64,000 nt of DNA from positions 14,476,511 through 14,540,510 of the forward strand of contig NC_073308.1 of the NCBI RefSeq assembly GCF_027595985.1. The letters are read 5' to 3'. The stretch is from Sorex araneus. Lineage: Eukaryota > Chordata > Mammalia > Eulipotyphla > Soricidae. Below, one piece after another: positions 1 through 10,270 of the stretch. Position 1 is the stretch's first letter, and the number at the start of each line of letters is the position of its first letter. Made by a program: the position numbers and the translations under genes. The notes below the pieces were generated by a model that did not search any database, had not been told where the DNA came from, and worked only from the letters and a program-made list of their open reading frames with translations.

Positions 1-59
1 AGATCTCATGTCACTGAATTATCTCCCCAGTAATATTGATGTTTTCTTCGTTGTTCTAG

Positions 60-113
60 CTAGCCTACTGTGTGGTGCAGTTCCTGGAGAAAGACACAAC
101 ACTGACAGAACCT
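60..113 (+). CDS. PPP2R5A: PPP2R5A exon ([18 protein letters not shown])
   Basis: Eighteen codons flanked by TTCTAG acceptor and GTAAGG donor. It encodes a HEAT-repeat helix of the B56 domain and is the first exon visible in the window. Confidence 0.9.
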
Positions 114-3100
114 GTAAGGATTGTTCATGATTTTCTTAGAACATGGCCTTTGTGTCACTTTAATACCTTTAGTATCATCAAACAGTAGTGGTCCTGCAAA
201 GTCATCTATTAGCAACATTCCCTTCATCTTTTCCTATTTTCCTATGGGCACATAGCACCGTTCAAAGGTTTTAGTAGCCCATGTGGGTTTCTTGCATTCC
301 CTGGAAGTTCCTTGAGGCTCAGTGTCCCTAGTTTCTAGAACAGTGCTCTGTATACAAAACACTCAGCAAGAAGATCCACATGAAGATGAGCAGGGATGGT
401 GGGGGGGCTGGTTCAAGTAGGCATTGTGTTCGTTCACTTCAGAATGAAGAGCACTCAGAAATGATCAAGAATTTCCTGGAATTTACCAGCTTCATTGACT
501 GTTTCTTTTTGTTTTTTTTTGGGCCACACTTGGCAGTGCTCAGGGCTAATTCCTGGCTCTGTCCTCAGGAATCACACCTGGTAGGCTTTGGGGGGGACCA
601 GATGTTGTGCTAGGGATTGAACCCGGGTCAGCTGTATGCAAGTGAGCACTCTCCCCACTTACTGTGTGTCCAGCAACTTCATTGTTTAATTCATGTTAAA
701 TTTGTATGCAGGTGATCAGAGGATTGCTCAAATTCTGGCCAAAAACGTGCAGTCAAAAAGAGGTATGTCTGTTCAGTAAAGCCGTGACTTTTACCAGACC
801 TCCTTCCCATCTGGGGAGGTGGTGGGGCAGGAGAGCCCACCCCAGAATCTTGCCACCTCAACAGTGTCACTCAATTCTTCTGACCAGGTGATGTTCTTAG
901 GAGAGATTGAAGAGATCTTAGATGTCATTGAACCAACACAGTTTAAAAAAATCGAAGAGCCCCTCTTTAAGCAGATGTCCAGGTGTGTGTCCAGTTCTCA
1001 CTTCCAGGTACGGCCTTTTGGGGGAGCCGGGGTCAGGCTGTCCCTTTCCTTCCTCTCGACATTTCCCACATGTCTCCGTGTCTTGTGTCTTTTCCAGGTT
1101 GCAGAGAGGGCTCTGTACTTTTGGAATAATGAATATATCCTTAGTTTGATTGAGGAGAATATTGATAAAATTCTACCAATCATGTTCGGCAGTTTATATA
1201 AAATCTCCAAAGAACACTGGAATCAGTAAGTGTTTTTGTCATTTTTGTTTAGTCATTTGATCTGACTTGTGTATGAAACCCGTATAGATTCAAAAGTTAG
1301 AACTCAGGCCCTTTGTCTAAATAGATTCCATGTCTCTGTTAGCCCTGGTATGCACAGGGTGCCCTCACAGCCCCCTGCCATGAGCCTCTTCCCAGTGTGG
1401 GCCTGTGTGTGTTGTTTTCAAGGAGCAGCTGTGAATCTTCGCCAAGTAGGGCTGTCTGCTGGGCACACTCCACTGTAGGATATCAGCCTCACCTCTGTGG
1501 GAAGCCTAAGGGGCTGGCATGGCTGCTCCCACATGGCATGTTCTCATCTCCTCCTAAGGCTGTTTTACTCTGTGTTTGACAGGATACATTCAGCTACAGA
1601 AGAGATAGAGGGGGCTGGTAAGATAGTACAGCAGGCAAGGCACTTGCTTTGCATGCAGTCAGTACAGGTTCAACCCCTGGTACCACATATGGGTCCCTGA
1701 GCCCACCAGAAATGATTGCTAAGCATAGAGCTAGGAGTAAGCGCTAAGCACAGCCAGTGTGGCACAGAAACAAATCAAAAGGCAGCTAGAGACTGAAGCC
1801 TGTGCAGGGACGACTCAGTCCACTCGCCCGCATATCACCCACCCAGGCTCACTCTTGTTCCAGGACCATTGTCGCGCTGGTGTACAATGTGCTGAAAACA
1901 CTGATGGAGATGAATGGCAAGCTCTTCGATGACCTCACCAGCTCCTATAAAGCTGAGAGACAAAGGTGAGGCCCAGCGGCAGAGCTGAGTGGAGCCTTTT
2001 GACTGAGTGAAAAGAGCACTTCAGCCAGGCACCCAGCATCATGTCTTTCCAGCTCTGATATCTGCACCACAGACTGAAAATACCTTCTGTGAACTGTTGG
2101 TGTCTACCTGGGTGCACACCACAAGCTTACTTTCCCCCTAGTCTTGAATTTAAGATACACTTAATTTTTTACCTTTTTGGTTTTGAGGCGACACGTGGAG
2201 ATGCTCAGGGATTACCCCTGGCTCTGTAGTCAGGAACTACTCCTAGTGGTGCCCAGGGGATCATATGGGATGCCAGGGATTGAACCTGGGTTGGCTGCGT
2301 GCAAGGCAAGCACCATATTGCTATATAACACCATACTCTGATCCCAAGAGCACATTTTAGTAAGATCACTTGCTTCAGCATGCCAGGATTGAATCTGGGC
2401 CTGTATATGCTCAGCCTGAGCCACCTCTCCAAGCCTTCTGAGTACTGATAGGTCCAGGTAAGTGAGTAAAGCCAGCATAGAGGAACAGCCTTATGGGTCA
2501 CCGTTTTCTCCATTCCCTGCCAGCATCCATGCTTCTGACTGGTGGGCCGAACCTCCCCCACTCCCTGCTCTCGCTTTGATCTGCTAGAATGGGTCTTGGC
2601 GCTCACACCCACTCAGAAAGCTTTGTCACAGGAAAGAGAGTGCTGCCTCCTGATCAGGGCTGGGTGCTTCAGATAGGAGGTCTCCTCTGAGCTGAGTGTC
2701 TATTGGTGGTTTCTTAGGCTACTGAGGTCAAGGCCGTAGGAAACTGAAGAGCTTTCCAGCAGGAGTAAGGGGCTGTCGCTTGAGCAATGTCCTGCAGGTT
2801 CATGCAGTCCTTCAGAATAGTCTGGGGCAAAGAAATGTTGAAATATCCGGGCTGAGAGGAGGACTGGTTCAGAGCTAGCTCATTTGAGGCCCACCACCAC
2901 TGAGTGGCGGGACACACCCCTGAGGTGGCGTCAGCATGATGCGGGGCTGTGCACCCCCTCCAGGGCAGCGTAGTGAGGCTGGGTGAGCAGGTTTCTGATC
3001 ACAACTCTGATTTATCTGCAGAGAGAAGAAGAAGGAATTGGAACGTGAAGAATTATGGAGAAAATTAGAGGATTTAAAGCTAAAGAAAGTGCTGGAGATG

Positions 3101-3157
3101 CACAACAGTACCTACGATCTGGATGAGAGCAGCCCCAGCAGCACAGGGGCCAAATAA
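60..3157 (+). CDS. PPP2R5A: PPP2R5A 3' coding exons (partial gene)
   Basis: The protein is a B56-alpha regulatory subunit of protein phosphatase 2A; it binds the A/C core enzyme and recruits substrates in cytoplasm and nucleus. Six exons with canonical AG/GT borders are visible: 60-113, 712-762, 888-1007, 1098-1225, 1864-1965 and 3022-3157. They encode the last HEAT-like repeats ([12 protein letters not shown], then [12 protein letters not shown], then [20 protein letters not shown]) and a charged C-terminal helix ([12 protein letters not shown]). The isoform is called alpha because of [15 protein letters not shown] and the [13 protein letters not shown] tail, which fit PPP2R5A better than the other B56 paralogues as I recall them. 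All exon phases join without a stop up to TAA at 3155. The 5' part of the gene lies before the window. The final ~15 residues ([14 protein letters not shown]) differ from the human tail as I remember it. Confidence 0.95.
511..676 (-). mobile_element. Old shrew SINE (antisense)
   Basis: T-rich start, then GGGCCACACTTGGCAGTGCTC and CAGGAATCACACCTGG: a diverged reverse copy of the window's main SINE inside a PPP2R5A intron. CTTCATTG at 490-497 and 677-684 are probably its target-site duplications (TSDs). Confidence 0.85.
712..762 (+). CDS. PPP2R5A: PPP2R5A exon ([17 protein letters not shown])
   Basis: Seventeen codons between an ATGCAG acceptor and a GTATGT donor, in phase 0 with both neighbouring exons. 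Confidence 0.92.
888..1007 (+). CDS. PPP2R5A: PPP2R5A exon ([16 protein letters not shown]..)
   Basis: Forty codons between a GACCAG acceptor and a GTACGG donor, ending in CVSSSHFQ. It carries the highly conserved B56 core residues that identify the family. Confidence 0.95.
1098..1225 (+). CDS. PPP2R5A: PPP2R5A exon ([15 protein letters not shown]..)
   Basis: 128 nt between a TTCCAG acceptor and a GTAAGT donor. It ends after two bases of a Gln codon that is completed by the first base of the next exon. Confidence 0.95.
1609..1785 (+). mobile_element. Old shrew SINE (sense)
   Basis: GGGGGCTGGTAAGATAGTAC, GGTTCAACCCCTGG (B-box region), CCACATATGGGTCCC and AGCTAGGAGTAAGC follow the SINE order in sense orientation, with many substitutions. 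Confidence 0.85.
1864..1965 (+). CDS. PPP2R5A: PPP2R5A exon ([16 protein letters not shown]..)
   Basis: 102 nt between a TTCCAG acceptor and a GTGAGG donor. It reads through [18 protein letters not shown] and splits an Arg codon with the last exon. Confidence 0.95.
2166..2345 (-). mobile_element. Old shrew SINE (antisense)
   Basis: TTTTTGGTTTTGAGGCGACAC, then CTCAGGGATTACCCCTGG, ATCATATGGGATGCCAGGG and TGCAAGGCAAGC: reverse SINE copy in a PPP2R5A intron. Confidence 0.85.
3022..3157 (+). CDS. PPP2R5A: PPP2R5A terminal coding exon
   Basis: The acceptor is CTGCAG. The exon encodes the basic/acidic helix [12 protein letters not shown] and the species-divergent tail, and ends at TAA 3155-3157. 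The 3'UTR follows directly. Confidence 0.93.
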
Positions 3158-3920
3158 AGGGCCTTGCCGCCGGGGCAACCTCTACACTTTTGAAATATGT
3201 AAAAATTATGAAACCTCATCAGTATAATTAAAAAGCCAATTTTTTCTCTGGCAACTGTCACTGAGCTGTGTCACAGCCACAGTATACTGTGCCCTCTGTC
3301 CATTGATTCTGTCACCTCTGAAGTCCACAGAAATGAATTTATCACCGACACGAGTGAGGTTATCACGGGAGTGGTCAGGACGCTTAACTCGATCGTGCTC
3401 ATGTTAGACCCGGAGTGTCTGCTCCGCTCCGTGTACTTCCCTCATAGTCTTCCTTTCACTGCTGCAGCCTTACTCACAGCCAAGGTCAAGGGGGTCTTCT
3501 GGAGTGGAACTAAGGGGGGGCCTGGCCCTCCCTCCCTTTACTGGTGATATTACCTACTCTGGGATTTGAGCAAAAGACTTAAATCTCCAGGCTTTTTAAA
3601 GCACAAAATAGAAAAGCTGGGAAAGTAAACCAAATTCTGCACTGTTCTCTCTTCCTCTGCGGCTCCTGAGTGGGGCTTGCAGTCTCCCCCTACCCCCGAC
3701 GGCTCCCTCACTGCCTGGCTTTGCGTTCAGGAGCACAGTCGCTTTCTCTCTGGCCACGGAGAGGGCTTGTCTGCCCTTCACTGGCCGAGGATATCCCCTC
3801 TGTTTCCTGAGTACCATTCCAGTCTCTTCAGTTGCAGTTATGTGGAAACTGTTTTGTAATGAAAGATCTTCATTGCGGGATTGCGCAGCATTTAATAAAG
3901 TCTATGTTTGTATTTTGCCT
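3158..3920 (+). other. PPP2R5A: PPP2R5A 3'UTR with two poly(A) signals
   Basis: Noncoding sequence after the stop. A variant signal ATTAAA lies at 3227-3232. A canonical AATAAA lies at 3894-3899 and is followed by T/GT-rich sequence (TATGTTTGTATTTTG), the usual downstream element. The end near 3920 is inferred from this signal; use of the proximal site would give a UTR of only about 90 nt. Confidence 0.7.
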
Positions 3921-4214
3921 TATGTCATGTTTGCTTTTTCCGTTCTCAGCATTTTCCATTCTCAGTGCCTGCACCTATGCCCTCAGCCGCTACCCCGCTA
4001 CATGGCAACACAGACATGAGAAACCTCCAGAGAAATTGACCATGCTGGGTGTGCCAGGACCCTCAGCCCTGCTCGGGCAGTCCCTGTGGTGTTCACAGCG
4101 GGCCTCACTGCCCACAATTACCTGACCTGGGAGGTAAGCAGGGTGAAGGGTCCAGTCATGAGGCCCCACAAAGCAGAGGTACAGACAGGCACACTGGCAC
4201 ATGCACTCCTGTTG
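3921..4214. other. Gap between convergent PPP2R5A and PACC1 3' ends
   Basis: About 300 bp between the two inferred poly(A) sites. No repeat or exon is recognised in it. Confidence 0.5.
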
Positions 4215-4638
4215 GACCAACTGGACTTTTATTCACCCTAGGAGGATCATCCCCATATACCAATTCGACCCCACACACAGGCCAGACCCCACCAGGTGGT
4301 CCCTCTCAGTTTTAGCTCAGTGTCTTCAATGTGCCACGCAGCTCAGGCAGCCAGCCTGTCCACAGGAAAGTCTTGCCAGGCGCCTCCACCCTGTGCTAAG
4401 TGCTTAAACTGAGAGTGCTGGTCAGATGTGTGGCAGGTGAAGCCGGTCACGTGGGGCAGCTTTGGGTCCACTTCTATCCACTTTGAGACTCCATGGTGAA
4501 CAGCACAAGCAGACGCTGGCTACACATCAAACAAGAAAAGTCAGGCCACAAATTCAGGAAACTCACTCTCCCACCCATCGTCTATAACCCTCATGCATGT
4601 CCGCACAAACTCTCGAAGGTGGCCTTTGACTTGACCAC
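4215..4638 (-). other. PACC1: PACC1 3'UTR, inferred
   Basis: Sequence after the PACC1 stop on the minus strand. An AATAAA signal (complement of 4228-4233) is the first good poly(A) signal. The end is inferred; a longer UTR would run into the PPP2R5A 3' end. Confidence 0.5.
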
Positions 4639-7600
4639 TCAGATGATGTCCACACTGCCTTCAGATGAAACAGCCGATCGTCCTGGAAGCCCAGCTTCTT
4701 CACGGGAGTATGGTGCAGCCAGTGGCTTAGGGAGCCAGGGCAGATGGGGCGCATGGGGGACAGCCCCAGGGGACCTCAGTTTATGTGGTTTGCTGTCCAG
4801 CCGCTTTCTCAGGTAGCGTCTTCGGACCTTGATCATCCACTTGACACTGAGTTTGGCGAACTCTGCAGCCTTGAAGAGCGCCAGGAAGGCCCCACAGAGG
4901 AGTGCGATGGTGTTCCAGGGGTTGGCTGTGACGATCTGAGAGAGAACGGTTCCGCTAGCAAGGGACCCTGGAAACCCTCCTTATTCTCTCCCCACTAGTG
5001 TCAGAGCTTGGTCTGAGGAAATGCCTGCAAGTATGACCCAGTGACCCCCAGGCTGGCAGCAAGTGGCCCCGCTGAAGCGAATCTCCCAGCCCTGCCACCA
5101 CGCCAGGGGCCCCCAGGAGCCCAGCACCCATATGGAGCGTTAGAGATGCAGCTGGTTGTGAACTGCAGAACGCTGGGGACTAAGCCTCATAGGCCAAAAC
5201 AAGCTGTCCCTGAAATGGGAAACAGGCCTGTCAGAGTCACCAGTGCCAGGCCTGTCAACCCTGGTCTGAGGGCATGGCAGTGACGTTTCCCCGATGGCCA
5301 CACCGCTACCCCTACTCACATCCTGGACCTGCTGGATGAAAGGGTCCTTCCACTCAAACACCACGAAGAACAGCTGCATGTGTTTCTCGGCCTCTGGCCG
5401 CCGGTCAATATAGTTAACCACACTGGTCTGTGCGGAGAGTGGCATTAGGTGGGCTGCTGCCTGCTGCCCGCTACCTATGTCAACCCGCCAGGGCGGAGGC
5501 AATCCCCAAGCTCATGCCCCCCATCCCCCGGCAGCCCCAGGGCCAGTGCATCCTCGAGCTGTGCCTGCCACCCAGGTCAGCCCTTGGCACCACCAGGAAG
5601 GCCCAGAAATCTCAAATTTGTCTGGAGGTTCATGTTCCCATACCCGGTGTGCTGGCATGGAGCTGTGGGAACACAACAGCAACCACAGATTAGGATAGGG
5701 GTGTCCCCGGGGTCAGAGCCTGGCTAGAGGGCTCTCCAGATGGTCAGTCTCACAGAAGGACACAAGGAACATGTCCCAGGCTGGCCCCGAAGGAAAGTGC
5801 CAGAACACCCTTTCCCAAAGGCATCCAGACAGCAGCCCAGTGGCCATCACTCAAGCCCTGGGTGGTCCTCTTTAGCAGATAGGTGGGTGAGCAGAGCCAG
5901 GCTCTGTGGGTGCTCCTCCAGCCCACTTCTCACCCACCTGTGTGCCCTGTTCCCAGCCCCCAGGCGGACACAGTGCTGCCACACCGTGCTCGGGCCCATG
6001 TCTTGGGGCACTAGACTGAGACAAATGAGATAAACCAGGTACTTGCTGCTGTTTCCCAGGCCCCCTTTCCCTCAGCTGGGGCTGCTGTCTCAGCATGGGC
6101 TCCTGGGGGCCCCCTGTCCCCTTTAGAGGACAGTAAGACAGGCACGTGCTCCTCACCAGGGTCCAGCCTACCTCCTGCCGGAATTCCACAGCCTCCCGTC
6201 CGTCCTCCTCCTGCGTCTTCACCAGTGACATCTTAACCCAGGTGCGGAAGCCACCTGAGAAGCGCCAGCTGGAATAGGCGCTCTCGCAGGCCTGCATAAA
6301 ACCCGCCCTGTCGGGGCTGTGGACAGGGCTGGTCAGCAGGGTACTAGAAGGCCCCGGGCTAGAACCCCGCCTGCAGCCCCCCCCCCCCCCCCGCTGCACC
6401 TCTGGAGGAAGTCCTGGAAGGAGGAGAAGAGCAGGTAGCTGATGGCGCTGAAGTCCTCGCTGCTGCCGTTGAGACGCAGCTGCAGGAAGACCAGCTCGCG
6501 CTTCTTCACCTCCCGGGGCCCCCGCACCACCAAGGCCGACTTCTGTAGGGCGGCAACTGGTGAGCTGGGGCGCCACCTGGACCTTCTGCCTGAAGCCTCA
6601 GGGCTCATAGTTGTTGACCAGTCTGTGCCAGGAGCAAACGTCTCCCCACCAACCTCCTCCCTCTGACCATGTCTTCCTACCGCTGTCTTCACAACTCTGA
6701 GCAAGGGTCTGGTACCTTCCACCTTCTTCCTCGAGCTCTCGGGTTCTTCCCGCTAAGGAAGGCTACAAGCACCAACAGCACCTCTGCTTCCCACATCGCC
6801 AGAGCGCTCCTTCTGAACCCACTCTTTTTTTTTTTTTTTTTGCTTTTTGGGTCACACCTGGCGATGCTCAGGGGTTACTCCTGGCTCTGCACTCAGGAAT
6901 TACTCCTGGTGGTGCTCAGGGAACCATATGGGAATGCTGGGAATCGAACCTGGGTCAGCCTCGTGCAAGGCAAACGCCCTACCCGCTGTCCTATCTCTCC
7001 AGCCCCCCTCCCCGAGCCCACTCTTGTTCCCCACCAAGGAGTCCCCCAGTGCTCTCTAGCCTGGCAGCCCTCCCTCCTTCTTTCCCTTCCTCCCTGACTC
7101 TCCCAATTGTGGGAGTGGACACGGTGCGGGAGGTGCAGGTGAGATCTGGGACGGGGGCTCCTTTGTGCAGGTTGGCACCCGTGGGCTCCTAGGATGCAGG
7201 CTGGGGGTCCCGGACCTTTCCTGCCCACCTTGGGTCGGGCTTTCTCATTCATGCATCAGTAGACCCAACATGCTGCTTGTATTTCCCACCCACCCCACAA
7301 ATGCTCAGATCTAGGGGTCCCCTGCACTACAGAGAGAAGGTGGAGCAGGAGTGGGGGTGCCCCAGGAGTGGTCATCACCAGGGTCTGGTTGGAGAAAGGG
7401 TCCGTGTAGTTGACTGTGCGCGTGTCACACTCCATGAGCCCGTGCTGTCCTGGACTCTGCAGACGGGGGATGGTCTCATAGTGGTGCTGACAGCTCAGCA
7501 GTTGTGCCTGCCCAGGGTACAGTGCGATGCCTGGGGAACAGACGAGGTTCAGGGTCACCACCCACCCGATGCCCTGAGGCCCAAGCCCAGGTCCCAAGCA

Positions 7601-10052
7601 TGAGACTCAAACTGGGTCCCCACAGGGGAGCAGTGGGGCCCCTGGCTCTGCCCAGGGAACAGGAGAGACAAGGCAGGCTGCGGACCCGAGGCAGGCGCCT
7701 CTGAGCTCCACCTCCAGATCCCCCGGTGGCAGCCACAGCAACCAAGCTGGGCTCTGAGTGGCAGGACCCTCTTCCCGCGGCCGGACCTCCCGCCCCTCAC
7801 TCCCACTTCTCTGCTTGGCTTCGGCTCCAGCTGGATGCCCTGGCGCAGTCCCTGTCTCCCGCGCTGTCTGGGCCCTACCTGGGGCCTTGTACTGCTGCAC
7901 CTCCTGGTAGGACACGGACATGACAGGGTGCTTGAGCTTCTCTCGGAAGTCGGTGATGGTCTGGTAGACCAGGAAGACAGCCACCGCCATGAGCAGCAGG
8001 TAGATGAGGATGAGCAGCACAGAAGCCACGTTCTTGAGACAGGCCTTGCTCACGTGGCGGCCGCGGCTAGGGGGCTCGCTGGCCAGGGCTGCGGACAGCA
8101 CCCTGTCACTGCCTCTGGGCCTGCTCTCCCAGCAGCCCCCACCCGGCCAGACCACTGTCAGCACTGAATGAAACCTTGAGAGGCCACGGCCTCCCTCTCA
8201 CTTGGCAGGAGGCCCCGCAGACAAGCGCAGCCAGCACTGTAGGGGGTCAACCTCCGAGCAGCCCGTGGGGGCCCTGGCACAGGACAGAGTCCCCGCCTGG
8301 GGCTGGGCCCATGTGTGGCGGCTCATCACAAGAGCTATGACCCTCTGTGGGGTCCAGGATAGAGCGTGAGAGGTGAATGTAAGCCTGTGTGTGCAGGACG
8401 CAGGGTTCAAGCCCCACTGCCACTAAACAAAGCCTAACAAAAACCAGAGAGAAAAACTGAAAAGGTAAAAGAGGCCACGCATTGCTGCACTGGAGGCAGA
8501 GCTGCGGCCTGAGCCAGGGCTCTGGGCCTACAGGGAGCCTGAGGCCTGGACACCAGCACCAAGGCCAGGCCCTGGAGCTGTGTGCAGGAAGGTGCAGCTG
8601 CTTAAGTCTTTAGGGCTCCGCAGCACCGCAGAGAGGTAGAGATCCGACATCAGGCGCCGCCGCACCTCACCTGGGAAGACGCCGGGACTGGGGACTCGGA
8701 CTGTGGGCGCCTGGTCCTGCTCCAAGTCCTCCACCACCTGCTCCAAGTCCTCACTCAGCTGCAGGGGACGAGGCGGTCAGAAGTGAGGGCAGGACAAAGG
8801 GGGACCTGCTGCTCAGCCAGCACCCGGGCACCGGGCCTTAAGGCCACTCTGGGAACAAGATCCTTGTCCAGGGAAGCCCATCTCATGTGCTGGTCAGAGA
8901 CAGAAGTCAACACAACACAGTCCACGCCCATGGCACCTGGGGTCACATGCAAGCTGGCCTAGGTCCCCAGTCACGACTGGCGGTGGGGTACAGTGCAGCC
9001 GATTTCAGTCCCGAGCCCTCCTTGGCCTGTGGCCAGGAGCTCCTCACCTGGTGCCCAGCCTGAGAGCCACAGAACCCAGGGGGGCTTCAGGAGGGGCCAC
9101 AGCCGGCAGGTGGGAGCCTTCGAGGGTGACTCTGGGGATGGCTGAGAGGCAGCCGAGCCCAGCCTGGGCAAGCAGGAGGGTCAGCATTTCTGTCCACATC
9201 TGGGAGTGCTGCCTCTGTCGCCCCCAACACTGGGCAACACCCCACCATGAAGGCAGCCCCACAAGGCACCACCTGCCCTGGAAATTGGGGGGCCACCTAG
9301 AGGTAGAGCAAAGTGGGACCTGAGCTCTGGCCCTGCCCATGCACCCCTCCTAGCTCGGCTCTCCTGGGGTGCACTGGAACCTACTGACTTCCGGCTTGGG
9401 CAGATTATCCCCAGCACCAGCAGGAAGCCGTGGGTCCCCAGATCCTACACCAGCTAACGGCACGTATCCCACTCTGCTGGCCAACCCGGGAGGTTAGAGG
9501 AACAGGAGCTCACGAGGGCATCTTTCTAGACGGTTCTCTGCATAGGGTGGGCGCTGGGAGATGAGCTGCAGCCTCACATGTCCTGGAGTTACCCGTGGGA
9601 GAGCCAGTCACCCGGGGTAACACTGCGGGACTGGAGGGGACTCAGGCTCACAAATCCAAAAGAGGCAGAGTTTTGAGGTGGGCTGGGCTGGGCAGTGCCC
9701 GGGGTGTAGGGTGCAGAGTCAGGCTGGGGACGGGGGCGGGCCAGGCAGGCTGGGGCAACTGCGGGAGGAGGACGGGAAGGCGGGAGCGGGGCGCTGGGCT
9801 GCGGGGAGGCCGGGCGCCGCCGTCCGCCGGGTGGAGACAAAAAAGCGGAAAGCGAGCGCGCGCGCGGGGCGGCGCTGCAGCCCCTCGGCACACACGTGCC
9901 CGAGCGGGGGCCGGTGCGGGCGCGGCCCCGCTCCCTGTCCGCCGCCCGCCGCGCGGGACCCCCGCCGCCCCGAGGAGCAGCTCCCGCGGCCGCCGGGCCC
10001 TCCCCGCCCGCCGCACCTCCTGGTAGGACGTGGAGCGCTCCTGCCGCGGCAT
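4215..10052 (-). CDS. PACC1: PACC1 (TMEM206), proton-activated chloride channel
   Basis: The protein is an acid-activated chloride channel of plasma membrane and endosomes, with two membrane spans per subunit and a trimeric assembly in the known family. Eight coding exons on the minus strand have consensus splice sites: 10052-10017, 8758-8671, 8088-7879, 7530-7379, 6542-6400, 6316-6172, 5427-5320 and 4935-4639. They encode about 392 residues. Visible in order: cytoplasmic N-terminus (RQERSTSYQE), first membrane span (VASVLLILIYLLLMAVAVFLVY), extracellular domain with N-glycosylation sequons NYT and NQT, a conserved core (FMQACESAYSSW), and a second span (NTIALLCGAFLALFKAAEFAKL) followed by a basic tail. 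All phases join. The start is the ATG in the CpG island, matching the human N-terminus apart from residue 2. The tail is about 45 residues longer than the ~350-residue human protein. The span given includes the inferred 3'UTR. Confidence 0.95.
4639..4935 (-). CDS. PACC1: PACC1 terminal exon with extended C-terminus
   Basis: 98 codons plus TGA, after a CTCTCAG acceptor. It begins IVTANPWNTIALLCGAF, the second membrane span, then WMIKVRRRYLRKR. Instead of ending about nine residues later as I recall for human, the frame continues through a Pro/Ser-rich tail to a stop at 4639-4641. Confidence 0.85.
   Translation of the reverse strand: MVTANPWNTIALLCGAFLALFKAAEFAKLSVKWMIKVRRRYLRKRLDSKPHKLRSPGAVPHAPHLPWLPKPLAAPYSREEAGLPGRSAVSSEGSVDII
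5320..5427 (-). CDS. PACC1: PACC1 exon 7
   Basis: 36 codons between a GCACAG acceptor and a GTGAGT donor. It encodes SVVNYIDRRPEAEK and LFFVVFEWKDPFIQQVQD, leading into the second membrane span. Confidence 0.95.
6172..6316 (-). CDS. PACC1: PACC1 exon 6
   Basis: 145 nt between a CCACAG acceptor and a GTAGGC donor. It encodes GFMQACESAYSSW, FSGGFRTWVKMSLVKT and EEDGREAVEFRQE, all conserved in the family. Confidence 0.95.
6400..6542 (-). CDS. PACC1: PACC1 exon 5
   Basis: 143 nt between a CTACAG acceptor and a GTGCAG donor. It encodes GPREVKKRELVFLQ and SSEDFSAISYLLFSSF. The intron just downstream contains a C16 run at 6377-6392. Confidence 0.94.
6827..7016 (-). mobile_element. Shrew SINE in PACC1 intron
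   Basis: Near-consensus reverse copy starting with a long T run and ending TCTCCAGCCCC. CCCACTCTT at 6818-6826 and 7017-7025 is the likely TSD. Confidence 0.93.
7379..7530 (-). CDS. PACC1: PACC1 exon 4
   Basis: 152 nt between a CCCCAG acceptor and a GTGATG donor. It encodes IALYPGQAQLLSC and the sequons NYT and NQT of the extracellular domain. Confidence 0.94.
7879..8088 (-). CDS. PACC1: PACC1 exon 3 (first membrane span)
   Basis: 210 nt between a CCGCAG acceptor and a GTAGGG donor. It encodes SKACLKNV, the first membrane span and ITDFREKLKHPVMSVSY, the region following the span. Confidence 0.95.
8671..8758 (-). CDS. PACC1: PACC1 exon 2
   Basis: 88 nt between a CTGCAG acceptor and a GTGAGG donor. 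It encodes an acidic cytoplasmic segment (LSEDLEQVVEDLEQDQ) and ends one base into a codon. Confidence 0.9.
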
Positions 10053-10270
10053 GGCCTGCGTGGGCGACGCACACTGGGCGCAGGTGGGCCCGGGAGCGCC
10101 GCGAGGCAAACGCGCGGCCGCAGCCCGTGCCCCGCCGGGACCGGGTTCCGAGCGGCCGCCGGATCAGTGCCTGCCGGGCCGAGCCAGGTGGGCAGGGCTC
10201 GCGCATGCGCCGCGCGCGGCTGCGCGGGGCCTGTCGGGAAATGCAGTCCCGGGCCCCAGCCTCGGAGTGC
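9600..10270 (-). promoter_or_regulatory. PACC1: CpG-island promoter of PACC1
   Basis: Dense CpG, GC-rich sequence covers exon 1 and its upstream flank (minus strand), with no TATA box evident. Transcription probably starts within about 10060-10250. Large ORFs on both strands here reflect low stop-codon density, not genes. Confidence 0.75.
10017..10052 (-). CDS. PACC1: PACC1 exon 1 (start codon exon)
   Basis: Twelve codons, MPRQERSTSYQE, with a GTGCGG donor. The ATG (complement of 10050-10052) lies within the CpG island. Confidence 0.9.
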
